This document shows, in pieces, positions 7,814-17,061 of a stretch of 26,047 nucleotides of DNA (the stretch's first letter is position 1; every line of letters begins with the position of its first letter). The position numbers and the translations under genes were made by a program. The notes under the pieces were generated by a model that made no database searches, was not told where the DNA came from, and saw only the letters and a program-made list of their open reading frames with translations. The DNA lies in assembly GCA_003427395.1 (NCBI GenBank), contig BFEA01000296.1:570363-596409 (forward strand), in the 5' to 3' direction. The DNA comes from Chara braunii. Taxonomy: Eukaryota; Streptophyta; Charophyceae; Charales; Characeae.

Positions 7814-10800
7814 AAAAGTACTCGTTCCTGAAATCCAGGTCCGCCGTGTTCAGGAAGTTCGAAAGTCGAGGGCTGGATGACGATTTGTGGGACGGTAGCA
7901 GGAAATACGTTTCGGATTCGGCTTTGTTCAAGGACTGCCCACCGTATTTGGGTTGCGAGGATGACCGCTCCATCGAGGCGACGGAAAAATTGGCGGGCCA
8001 CAAGAAGTTGACGGTCGACTGGAGAAACAAGGTTCTCTCCGTGTTGACTGGGAATAGACTAAAGAACCGGGAGGTCGCACTGGCAGAAGGCATTGTCCAC
8101 ATCAAATGGAAAGACACAGGGGACGTGACATCGATTGCGCCGTTCGGCAACGACCCTTTGGAGGCTGACATCAGGGGTGCAGAATTGAAGGAGGCAGTGG
8201 CAGCCACGAAGAGTCACACCTTCGTACTGGATCTGTGCGAGCCGGTTGACCTAACATTGTGGAAACCCCAAGCGTGGGAGACTCTGAATTCCTATCTTCA
8301 GACTTGGTGTCCTTCGCATTGGACTCTCGTTGTTTTCGTGCCGCGGCAGCAAAACCTCTCGTTTCTCGCCAGCATGCACCATCTTTCATTCGTGAAGTTA
8401 CTGGAAGGGAAGTGGGTGAGGAGGACCCAGCAAAAGAAAAGCTTCCCCATGGGGAACAATTTGTACACCGAGGATGACCGCATGTACATCCTCTTCAAGG
8501 GTGACGATATGCGCGTGAACACGTCCGTGGTCTATGAGGGAAGGTTGCCTAAGGGTGCCGCTGCAGCGGTGAGGTTGCCTCAGAGGGTTACCCCGACGGA
8601 TGTGTCGGAGATTCCCTTCTCGCCTTGCGACTGGTCGCAGACCGCGCCGGAACGACAGGGCAGTGTGTACGGGGATATGGAACGCAACCTGACACAATTC
8701 GTCGGTCTTCTTGATTTTCTTTCGAAGAAGGAAGAGGGTGTCGTCTTCCTCGGGAAACCACACGCGGGAAGCGTGTGGGAGCTTTTGAAAGCGGGCAGGC
8801 ATGTGGTCGCGATGGAAGGGAACTCCGACCTTTTGCAATTCATGATGCAACTGGTCAAAAGCGAGGTCAATTCCGGGGCGCATAATTGCGAGTTCATGGT
8901 CGCGAAGGCGACACGAGATCGGGTGTGGAACAACAGGATGGACATGTGGTTCAAGTTAAGCGAGAGAAAGAGGAACAAGATATACGACTTCTTGTTCCTC
9001 CGAACGCGGCCGAGGACGGACACTGACGCCGAGTACGTCCGCCGCAAGGACCACATGTTGGCATTGCTCGACAACCACCATTCCGCCTCCCGCATGAACG
9101 TGAAGACGTTTCTCGACAGGCTTCAGTCGTTGTACTTCGTTGAGTCCGAGCAGCAGTTGAAGTTAGCCAGTTACGCCTCCTTGATCTCCATTGACGACGA
9201 GGAAGCCACCGGTGTTGAGTTCGACGCCAATGCGAAGGAGGAGGAGAGCGACACCGAGAGCCTCGACCTGCAGTATGATCCAGCACCGGCGGAGCACGCC
9301 CGAGGGACGTCGTCGGTCGGTCCGTCATCGAGCGCGGCAGCGGCGGCACCACTCGTGTCACCAATGGGAAGACCGTCGCCGGGCAGCACGTCGATGAAGT
9401 TGCTGGAGAGGCTGAGAGCTATGGCAATTCCCCTGCGCGCTATGTGTCCCGGGTCCGACATTCCGCCCGACCATCCGTCATGGAAGGATGACAACATCCA
9501 TTTCCTGCTTGCGCCACAAAGCCATTCGCCTAAGGCAGACAAGGGCCATGACATGCTTTGGCATCCAGGTGTCATCCAGCCAGCGATACAGAAGGGCGAG
9601 TGGGTCATGGCCGTCGCAGTCCCGGATGGGGGATGGGTGACGATTCCGCACGAGTCGAAGTCCACCTTTCTGCACTTCGCGAGGATTTCGGTCCTCCAGA
9701 AAGTGAGGGCCGGAAATGACATGTTTGCACCCGACGACCCGTCAGTCGTTTCCACAGCCGGGCGAGTTTTCGACGAGCTCCAAGACAAGTGCTGGTTGGA
9801 ATTGACGGAGGACTACTATGACCTCGACACGAGCCCGTCGAAGGGCGTGGTGAACAGGAAAGTGCCACCTCCCGGTGGGCCACACGGTGGTCCCGAGGGG
9901 GGTGGGCCTGGAAGCGGAGGGGACGGGGGGGGTGGTAGGTGGGGGGGCGAAGGATATCCGCCCATCGGGGAGGGAGGGCATTACGGCGGCACCACGGCCC
10001 TGGGAAGCAGCGGTGGGGCGGCGGGTTTTGCCTTCGATCGGGATCAGTCTGCTGGCCCCTTGCAGGAGCATGCGACACAGTCCGCCGACCGACCGGCTTC
10101 GTCCGTCGGATCAGCGAGGGAGACGTTAGCAGCCTTGGTCGCTCTAGGCAGGCGCTCCGGCAGAACGTCGAAGTCCGCTGGGATCCGAACTACGTCGGTT
10201 GAGGAGCCGCCAGTACGGTCGACCCTGTTGGGNGAGCCGAGCCCGGATTCCACAATTGGCGGCAGTACGGCGAGGGACGGAAATGTGTCGCCTGAGAGGG
10301 AACGAAGGCCGCTGGGATTGCAGCGAGAGGCGGCAAGGGCAGGATCCAGCGACACGGAGACAACGAAGTCCGCCGAGATCCGAACTTCTTCAAGCGGCGG
10401 GTGTCGGCCAGGGAATGTCGTGCCGCCGAGAGAGGCAGCATGCGCAGAGACGGAAGGGCGGTCGTCGGGATTCGGCAAGGGTAACGGGGAAGGGGCTGGA
10501 TTGCATGGAAGGGAAGTAGGGGAGGAAATGGAGGAAGGGAAGGAAGCCCGCGAAGCGGAGGAGGAAGGGGAAGAACGGGAAGAACGGGAAGAACGGGAAG
10601 AACGGGAAGAACGGGAAGAAGGGGAGGAAGGGGAGGAAGGGGAGGAAGGGGAGGAAGGGGAGGAAGGGGACGTGGGTTTTGGAGACACAAGCGAGGCCAA
10701 TACTGGATCTGGAGAATCGTCTGATGGGTTTGGACAGCTGTACGGAGAGCATCGCGAGGATGATGTCTACGAGGGTATGGAGACACAAGTGGTTGTCAGC

Positions 10801-11188
10801 CTTTCTCGGGAGCCTGAAGATTATGAGGTCCAACCGCTAACGTGTGCCGTCGATTTGCAACACCGGTTCGACGAGGCTTCCGTTGTTGTGAGCCCGTCTA
10901 AAGCAAGTCGTCGTATAAGCATCGACGAAGTTATCAACGGTATACTCGGCGACCAGCACGTGTCCGCGCATCCGTCCACAACGCCTGACGTCGACGACGC
11001 TGGCAACGTCACGCCGCCGGACTCTCGAGTGTTGGCCGCCACCCTCGTCGGCGTAGGGGAAGGCGAGGTCATGGGACAACAGCACGTCACGTCCCCTAAA
11101 AATTCAAGGATCGGCAGTCACGCTATCGACGTTCTCTCTTTGCCAGCGCCAACATCACCGATGAAGGAGCAGAGAGACAAACCGACCG
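7810..11188 (+). CDS. degenerate N6/N4 DNA methyltransferase-like domain plus low-complexity tail
   Basis: Numbering is from the GTG at 7,846, which is probably internal and not a real start. At 123-190 a strand ends FVLDLCEP, followed by W..LNSYLQTWCPSHWTLVVFVP and a Phe/Leu helix ending GKWVRR. This matches the layout around the DPPY motif of beta-class N6/N4 methylases, with DPPY replaced by DLCEP (129-133). At 285-326 comes a helix and then PHAGSVWELLKAGRHVVAME, which fits the SAM-binding motif I loop and the acidic end of strand 2 (E324), with one loop Gly replaced by Val. Order IV then I is that of the beta class. The region after about 460 is Ser/Gly/Glu-rich with two in-frame copies of the GATCC palindrome (KSAGIRT, KSAEIRT) and a Glu repeat. 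The frame runs to a TGA at 11,197, but I place a splice donor at 11,189. Confidence 0.55.
10171..10387 (+). repeat. two in-frame copies of the GATCC palindrome inside coding sequence
   Basis: The copies lie at 10,171-10,192 and 10,366-10,387, about 195 bp apart. Both translate in the same frame to near-identical peptides (KSAGIRT and KSAEIRT). The spacing is close to the 183/198-bp unit of the upstream array. They lie in low-complexity sequence, where a short insertion would be tolerated. Confidence 0.8.
10558..10670 (+). repeat. 9-bp and related coding repeats for a Glu-rich tract
   Basis: A run of GAAGAACGG-type units switches to GAGGAAGGG-type units and encodes about five Glu-Glu-Arg then about six Glu-Glu-Gly triplets. 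The result is a strongly acidic low-complexity tract between the methyltransferase-like and protease-like parts. Repeat number is likely to vary between copies. Confidence 0.85.
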
Positions 11189-11659
11189 GTAAGCGGTGAT
11201 GAACGCCACACTGCCTGCACGCCTGGGATTACGAAAATGTGCGATCGGATTCCTCTGTGGTCCGAATGTCGGCATACTGCAGTCCGCGCCATACACACCA
11301 CCGCTGTCCACACTGTCTGTCGATACGGCCACCATTCCTTCTGTGCAGTGTGTTTTTATTAACAAATTCGCGCGCAATAAACTACGCGGCTGAGAAACTG
11401 GTCAGGTAAATGCACCGACGGTTTTGCCTTCTCGGTAATAGCATCGGTTTTAATCCGCCGTGATCTGAACTTCCTTTGTGGATGCGTAATGTGGTGAGTG
11501 TCTGTGGGCCTGGTGTGTTGGAAACTCCACCGTACACACGGAGAAGTTCTGCGTGACTGTTGCGTCTGTACGAGTGTTTGGTTCTCACATTGTCACTTCG
11601 ATCGGATTCGTGTTGGGAGACATGTATTCATTTTACGTTCTGTCTTCTTCTGTGTACAG
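11189..11659 (+). other. predicted intron 1 (471 bp)
   Basis: The donor GTAAGC at 11,189 and the acceptor TTCTTCTGTGTACAG ending at 11,659 are good plant-type sites. Splicing leaves one base of a codon, and the join enters the frame that stays open through exon 2. The intron is T-richer toward its 3' end and contains another GATCC-type palindrome at 11,452-11,473. The unspliced reading would instead stop at 11,197. Confidence 0.6.
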
Positions 11660-11859
11660 GGGTGGGGTCGTCTCGAACAAGGAGGTCCTCGAAATATCCA
11701 GAACACATATTGCAAAAAGTCCCCGGGTTGATGAGAAAACAAAAGGGACTGTTGAAGGCATCAGGGGTTGATGTCGAGATCGGGAAGAGGGAGCACGCCG
11801 TTGCCATTGAGGAATGCCTTTCCCTTCTGGCCCCAGAGAAAGGGACATATCCACGATCT
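11660..11859 (+). CDS. predicted exon 2, linker before the protease
   Basis: The exon encodes about 67 residues with the acceptor-joined codon. It is basic at first (RTRRSSKYPEHILQK), then has a helical part (REHAVAIEECLSLLAPEKG). I recognise no domain, but the sequence is coding-like and the exon ends exactly on a codon boundary at a canonical GTGAGT donor. Confidence 0.55.
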
Positions 11860-11976
11860 GTGAGTAGGGGTCAGGCCATGTATGAGAAATACTTAGCAAC
11901 GCGTCATGCAACAGGGGACAATGCGTAGATCTGCTTTTCTCACTACCCCACGTGTTTTTTGCTCAATGTTGTGCAG
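11860..11976 (+). other. predicted intron 2 (117 bp)
   Basis: The donor GTGAGT at 11,860 and the acceptor TTTTTTGCTCAATGTTGTGCAG ending at 11,976 flank it. Removal joins two codon-boundary ends (phase 0). The unspliced frame would stop at the TAG at 11,926. Confidence 0.6.
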
Positions 11977-12093
11977 TGCGGTCCACAACTCGTGGAACAC
12001 GCCGGAAAAGATTCGGTGCAGCGACTGCGCCTCGGAGCTTGCGGGTTTTGGACGGCATTAAACGAGGCTCTGTGCCACCTCACGTTGTTCTCT
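11977..12093 (+). CDS. predicted exon 3
   Basis: Thirty-nine codons in phase 0 at both ends. The peptide (CGPQLVEHAGKD, then a Leu/Ala helix with GFWTALNEALCHL) is convincingly coding-like and leads into the position where Ulp1 domains begin. The other frames here look less like protein. Confidence 0.55.
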
Positions 12094-12163
12094 GTATCAT
12101 GACCGATGGTCAATTTCGAATTGCAGCAAAAGATATCCTCACCCTCTTGCATATTGAAGGCAG
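12094..12163 (+). other. predicted intron 3 (70 bp)
   Basis: It starts GTATCA and ends GAAGGCAG. Removal joins codon-boundary ends and puts the Ulp1 opening motif MNDEVINFYM straight after exon 3. The alternative is a frameshift near 12,160, since a reading through this stretch (KDILTLLHIEGR) also resembles the segment just before a Ulp1 domain. Confidence 0.45.
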
Positions 12164-12738
12164 ATGAATGATGAGGTCATCAATTTTTATATGGCGCTGT
12201 TGGGGTCGACTGCATGTGGGTCGCATCACATCTCGTCAGGCCTTCAAGTCTTCAGCTTTAATTCGTTCTTCTTCAGTAAACTGCAACTTGAAGGACACGG
12301 TGGGGTGCAGAGGTGGGCTAAAATGCGGATTTGGTTCAATACGATATTATTTTCGTTCCTGTCCACAAACACAATGATCATTGGGTCCTCCTTTCCGTCA
12401 ACTTGAGAGATGACGTTCTCAAAAATTTTGATTCTTTTCCTCGAGTTGTATCTGATTCAAGATTTTACATTAGTGTTTTCGAGTTGATTGTAGAGTATTT
12501 GGAACGTCAAACATCACATACGTGGTTGGATAGGAATTGGAAGTCGATACCGAAAAATGTTGTGGTGGATGGAGTTCCGAGACAAGTGGATGGAGCTAGT
12601 TGCGGGGTGTTCATGTTGATGTTCGCGACGTTGTTGCAACGTGGTGATCGACCGCCTTTCGGGTTCTCTTCTCAAGATATTCCTCTTATTAGACGACAAT
12701 CGGCATCATGTATCTTAGAACATCATTCTCTTTCGTAG
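12164..12738 (+). CDS. Ulp1/C48 cysteine protease domain (SUMO-protease-like)
   Basis: Ulp1-type proteases process or remove SUMO-family modifiers in the nucleus. The exon opens MNDEVINFYMALL, then FSFNSFFFSKL and GGVQRWAK, all standard Ulp1 landmarks. One base is missing near 12,327, after which the frame continues YDIIFVPVH, then NDHWVLLSV with catalytic His (12,379), FDSF with catalytic Asp (12,430), and RQVDGASCGVF with oxyanion Gln (12,583) and nucleophile Cys (12,601). All catalytic residues are therefore present. The frame ends at TAG 12,736. Exon length plus the one lost base is divisible by three, so the lesion looks like a single deletion or sequencing error. Such proteases are frequent passengers of eukaryotic DNA transposons. 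Confidence 0.85.
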
Positions 12739-13315
12739 ATTTGCTTGGCTGAGGAACTTTTCTTGAAGGTATTTCATTTGTTGTTGATTATATTTCGTAA
12801 ATTATGCCACTATTCGACTGACGTTTTTATAGTGACATTGCTTTCTGTTTTCTTTGGCGGGCTCATTGCTTGTCAGGGGTCGTCAATAGACTTCTCTATC
12901 ACGTCCTGTTCGTGTCTCATGCAACGAATCATGTCATACGTTCCGTTCCATGTTCCAAAACCTGTTCAACTCGAAGTGTATATATGATTGCCAGATCGGT
13001 CGGTGAATGCATGACAAATCTCATCTACTGTGTGACAAATCTCAACGTCGTGTGGATGCATGACAAATTGGTCAATGGATGCAATAATAAATGTAAGGAG
13101 CAGTAACGTCATGTCTCTTGAGTGGGCACAGGATCACATGCCTTGAGACCACAAGCATTGTATGTAACCGACAACCTTGAGTGTGTCACCATACCTTCTT
13201 TGCATGGCCATTTGAAGAGCGGATGAATAAGAAAAATTTGAAGTTCTAGATTTGTGCATGGCACGTCAAAGTTGAGTGGTCGTCATAGTACACCTTCCTC
13301 ATCACAACTGTAAAC
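12739..13315. other. 3' flank of the large gene, no gene seen
   Basis: AT-rich sequence, probably 3' UTR and downstream DNA. The phrase GCATGACAAAT or GACAAATCTCA recurs three times around 13,008-13,070. No convincing reading frame was found. Confidence 0.5.
13086..13091 (+). promoter_or_regulatory. possible polyadenylation signal
   Basis: AATAAA lies about 350 bases after the protease stop codon on the coding strand, in AT-richer sequence. It is a plausible 3' end signal for the large gene, but the hexamer is common in AT-rich DNA. Confidence 0.3.
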
Positions 13316-14190
13316 AAGTATGGATCGCAGTGCCCTAATGTCGGCCAAGACGATGGGTATGCTTGCACAACTTTAAGATAACCTAATGAAGAAACTTGGA
13401 TGTGTTGTCCAGCAACGGTTCAATCATGACACCTTGCTTAGCACACTCTATGAACTATAAGTTTGACAAGTATGGATCTCAACACACTTCTGGACACACT
13501 TACGGTTCATAGATGGGCGTGCCTNTCAATACACTACGTTTTCTCACCAAATCAGAATGTCATCAAACATCCGAATGAGCTTCTCAGGCGAGACTACGGA
13601 CCTGCCTGTGTACCTCTGGGATAGCCGAAAGAATTATACTTTGTTATTCAATCTGAGTGTATTGCTCATTTTGTTTATAACATCCAACAAGTATGGATTT
13701 CAGCACACTTCCGCATTTAGGGCGAGTGGATGGGCGTGCCTACGTGGAAACGCAACAGCCAAATATNAATTCGTCATAAAGAGGACACAATACAATCAAT
13801 GACATGTCTTTCATTACATTTCTAAACTTCCCCAACACACTTCCGCAAAGGGTTCCCTGATGGGCGTGCCAGTCGTCATTCGTTTATGAAGTTCAACAAG
13901 TATGGATCCCAACACACTTCCGCAGAGGATTCCTTTTACGTTTTTGAAGTTCAACAAGTGAGGATCCCAACACGCTTCCGCACAGGGTTCCCGGGTGGCA
14001 TGCTTAACATGTATGGGTCTCAATATGCTTCCGCATTTCAGATATCAGTTGTAAAGTTTCACAAGTACGGATCTCAGCACGCTTCTGCATGTGGTTAAGT
14101 GGCGGATGGGTGTGCCTGCGTTGCTTAGGCTGTAGCCAAAAAATGAATTCATTAGAAAGAGGACACAGTATAATGTCCTATTTTAACGAA
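13316..14190. repeat. decayed array of the GATCC palindrome family
   Basis: Diverged copies of the motif (AAGTATGGATCCCAACACACTTC type) occur near 13,468, 13,689, 13,898, 13,956, 14,008 and 14,063, often followed by GATGGGCGTGCC. A longer block repeats: 13,689-13,815 and 14,063-14,190 share motif, GGCGTGCCT-like phrase, AGCCAAA..AATTC and AAAGAGGACACA. Their offset of 374 bp is close to the 381-bp period of the left array. Two Ns are present. Confidence 0.65.
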
Positions 14191-14239
14191 TAACATGTTA
14201 GATATCCAAAGCTCTGATACAAGGAATTTCAAGACGCAT

Positions 14240-15421
14240 AGGTGGCTCTTGTAAATGCGGGATGTACCCGTACCCCCTTTACGGGCTAAATACATGGAAA
14301 ATTACATGTTGATGAATGTGAAGATCTAGTACGTGGCCACCGGCGCTTCCAGAAGTAGCGGGAGGGCAACTGGCTGTGGTGGGACTGCTGTCGTGAGGAG
14401 CTCACCTGTTTGGTGAAATTTCCTTTGGAATTCTCCGGATTATCGGCCTTATGTAGAGATCTATTGCTGGGTTTTGTCTATTACTATGGCCATTATAACT
14501 TGGATTAGCAGATTGTAACTTCTAGCCGTTGGCATAGGCTAGAGCTATTCTCTTGGCACTCTTGCTATTGATCTGTTTGAATAGTGATATTGATTTGGTG
14601 ATAGTTAACGGTTTTGTCGATCTCGACACTCAAAATTACTCTCCTAATAGGGAGCTGGGTTTTCGGTCGTAAGGTTGGATTCAGCAAAATCTCCATCCCT
14701 ATTCCCATATCTGAGCCCTCTCTATAACGTAGCAATTTTATAAATTGCTCGTAATTTTTATTTCACCTAATATCACCTAATCTAGAGACTACTTCAAGAA
14801 ATCTTCACTGTGGGTTCTCGGCTTTGGTTTTGGTTGGTAAATGTGGAAGGTTGGGGGTTGTTCGTAGAAGGCATCGGAACTATTGAAGGTAGTGGGAGAC
14901 CTACTTGTTGTGGGAACGTTGCTGACCTACTACTGTTATTTGGCTTTGTTCATTAGGGTTTGGTCATACCAAGACTATAATAATTGCAAATGGCGATTTT
15001 CCTTTCTTCTGGCCACCTGCATAGGCTGGACTCATAGGCTTGCTACAGATTTGTTCGAACATGGCGACAGGTTAAGGGTGCGGTCAATTTAGACATGATT
15101 TAAGATTACAATCCCATAGGGATAGCTGGTTTCTCAGCTTTTGTGCTTCACGTTGAACTTCGGAAATGCCTTCGAAACCGTCTTAGGTTGTTGGAAAGAT
15201 ATTCATACCTTTTTACTGTTTAGGGGAATTTTTTTGAGCAGGTTCTTTGAGATAACAGAGTGAGTAAATGGGACACTGGACCCGGTTTCCAGTTCTGTTC
15301 ATCCGGGTTGAATTGTGAGGTCCCCAGCCTCTTTTTTTTTTTTCTTTTTTTTTTTTCTGAACTTCTGTTATTGGTAATAAAGGTGACCAACTTCTCAAAA
15401 AAAAAAAAAAAAAAAAAAAAA
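14240..15421 (+). mobile_element. probable old retroposed sequence ending in poly(A)
   Basis: The right end has an mRNA-like finish: AATAAAGGTGACCAACTTCTC followed by a 24-base A run (15,398-15,421). The last bases resemble those before the poly(A) of the LINE fragment ending at 17,929. A poly(T) stretch lies at 15,331-15,357. Inside, a block at about 14,385-14,690 resembles one at about 14,885-15,150. No intact protein frame or clear target duplication was found, so the left boundary is a guess. Confidence 0.4.
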
Positions 15422-15545
15422 GTATTTGCTTGATCCAGATCTTTGTTGCACGACCAGGGGCTAAGCGCTCAAGCTCATGTGATTAGCTGAGGTTACTCCA
15501 CAGTTGAAAGTTCAAACACAGGTGATCGACAGGGCTTCGAGATTC

Positions 15546-15743
15546 TTGAGAAGGGGGTAGGGTATCATCGCGTTTCTCAATTGAATTTAAATTGCCGAAA
15601 GGGGGAAGAAACAAATACTTATTTTAAGTTATTTATTTTCAAACTATTTTGAGAAGGGGGTAGGGTATCATCGTGTTTCTCAATTGAATTTAAATTGCCG
15701 AACAGGGGAAGAAACAAATACTTATTTATTTTTCAAACTATTT
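15546..15743. repeat. 103-bp tandem repeat, two copies
   Basis: Copies at 15,546-15,648 and 15,649-15,743 both start TTGAGAAGGGGGTAGGGTAT and end CAAACTATTT. They are nearly identical except for a few substitutions and a short deletion in the second, so the duplication is young. Confidence 0.9.
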
Positions 15744-16491
15744 CAGCATGGGAGCAGACTGCAGCCCGCTGTCCTTCCATGAGCCATCCTCACAGATTCT
15801 TCAGACTTCAGATTGTGAGGGCGCTGCTTACCACAACTTTGCTGACCATCCCAAACATGACATTGTATTCAAATGTCAAACTCTACTTCAAACTGGGAAA
15901 AATTCCTGAAATAGTTGAGATGATAATTCAATCTCTCACTTTCACTTCAGTTTCGAATGCTCTGTGAGAACGCCGCCCCTTCAATCTTCGGTAGCTTAAA
16001 TATTCACATGACATTGTGTATCCACTTGCTATTTTTGAAGCAATTTTCAATCTGGAAAACCCTTGAAAGTTGAAAGGGGAGGAGAAATTGATAAGCAATC
16101 AAGTCGTCGACGTCCAATAAGGGGGAAAACCCTCAAAACAGTCGTTGAGCATTCAATCTCTGACGCTCACTTACGTTTCAATAGCTCTATGAGAGAGTTG
16201 CTTTATGAATTTTTGACTAAGCTTTTGGATGGAATAGCTATTAGTTAATTCTTCTATTTTCAAAACCAATGTGAAACCAAGATCGATGGCTTGATTGCTG
16301 ATACTGGCATCAAAGGAGCCGGCAAAAATAAGTTTTGGGCATCCCTGAAAAGATTGATGGCGTGGAGAAGGGGATCCCAAAGAAGGTATGTTTATCATAT
16401 GACAGAGTGCCTGCAAAATGAGGGTCCCGTTTATCCGTACTCATCATATCTGCAAGACTCGGTTGTTTCATAACACGTACAGTCATTGCCT
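15744..16491. other. AT-rich intergenic DNA, no gene recognised
   Basis: Short open frames exist but resemble nothing I know. A phrase around ATTCAATCTCTCACTTTCACTT (near 15,927) partly recurs near 16,150 (ATTCAATCTCTGACGCTCACTT), again followed by GCTCT.TGAGA, which suggests an old diverged duplication. Confidence 0.4.
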
Positions 16492-16602
16492 AAGAAAAAT
16501 CTGGGTGGGCTCTTATGCCTGCCTGTAGTAGGGTGCCCCGGTTGATGTTTCAAAGAAGAAGAAGAAGAAGAAGAAGAAGAAGAAGAAGAAGAAGAAAAAG
16601 AA

Positions 16603-17061
16603 GGGGCTCGTTCAACACTCCTTGGCGGGTAAAGTCCCCGAGGAATTGTTTGTTCCACTTATCCTCGGGGTTGCAGTCGGAAAAAAAAGAATTGAAAACA
16701 CTCCGAAGGAAATTCCTCGGGCTACGAGGATTCCCCAGCCATTTCTCCCTTTTGCCCAAGGGACCTCACGAGGTCCCTTGGGCAAAAGGAATCCGCGTTT
16801 CACGCAGAGGAGAGGCGGGCACACGCGTAAAGAGACGTTACAACCGAGAATCTGGATCGTGGCGGCACCCTATTGGCTGAAGGCCTTAAGCACTTTTTTT
16901 TTTTTTTTTTTTCCTTTTTTCTTTTCTGACATCGCTCCAAGGAAACGTCCTCGGGCGACGTCCCCGAGGGCAGGTGGAACGAAGGGCCCAAATTTCCTTT
17001 TGACTAAAAGGAATTTTTCCTCGGGCTCCAAGGATGCCCCAAGGAGTGTCGAACGAGCCCC
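16603..17061. mobile_element. 459-bp MITE-like TIR element
   Basis: Terminal inverted repeats of 23 bp (16,603-16,625 and 17,039-17,061), starting GGGGCTCGTTC, match at 22 of 23 positions. GAA lies just outside each end, a possible 3-bp target duplication, though the GAA tract makes this ambiguous. There is no coding capacity. The interior repeats CCTCGGG words and holds a perfect 20-bp-arm palindrome at 16,748-16,789. The superfamily is not assigned. Confidence 0.7.
16748..16789. repeat. perfect palindrome inside the MITE
   Basis: Two 20-base arms (16,748-16,767 and 16,770-16,789) are exact reverse complements around a 2-base centre. The arms include TTTTGCCCAAGGGACCTC. It would form a strong cruciform or RNA hairpin. 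Confidence 0.9.

Larger units (their letters stand above)
5573..12738 (+). pseudogene. large ParB-like / methyltransferase-like / Ulp1 gene, damaged copy
   Basis: I read this as one spliced gene: exon 1 5,573-11,188, exon 2 11,660-11,859, exon 3 11,977-12,093 and exon 4 12,164-12,738, about 2,170 codons. Domain order is an unknown N-terminal globular part, a Lys/Arg-rich linker, a ParB/DGQHR-like domain, a degenerate DNA methyltransferase-like domain, Gly- and Glu-rich low complexity, and a C48 protease domain. Four lesions break it: TAA at 7,286, TGA at 7,763, one base missing in the A run near 7,814-7,817, and one base missing near 12,327. Each stop fits a single C-to-T or G-to-A change. 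Scattered Ns (about 6,811-7,053) suggest sequence ambiguity between copies. ParB-methylase pairing is known in bacterial and phage proteins, and Ulp1 proteases are known in eukaryotic DNA transposons. The combination here is my inference; no transposase was recognised. Confidence 0.6.

Noticed and set aside
9605-10833. Pro/Ser/Phe-rich minus-strand frames opposite the large gene
   Set aside because: They are antisense shadows of the Gly- and Glu-rich coding repeats.
5573-12738. Calling the large gene an autonomous DNA transposon
   Set aside because: Ulp1 proteases are common in such elements, but I found no transposase motif, terminal inverted repeats or target duplication around it.
16291-16473. 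60-codon frame with a Lys/Arg-rich stretch
   Set aside because: No homology recognised and no supporting signals; probably chance.
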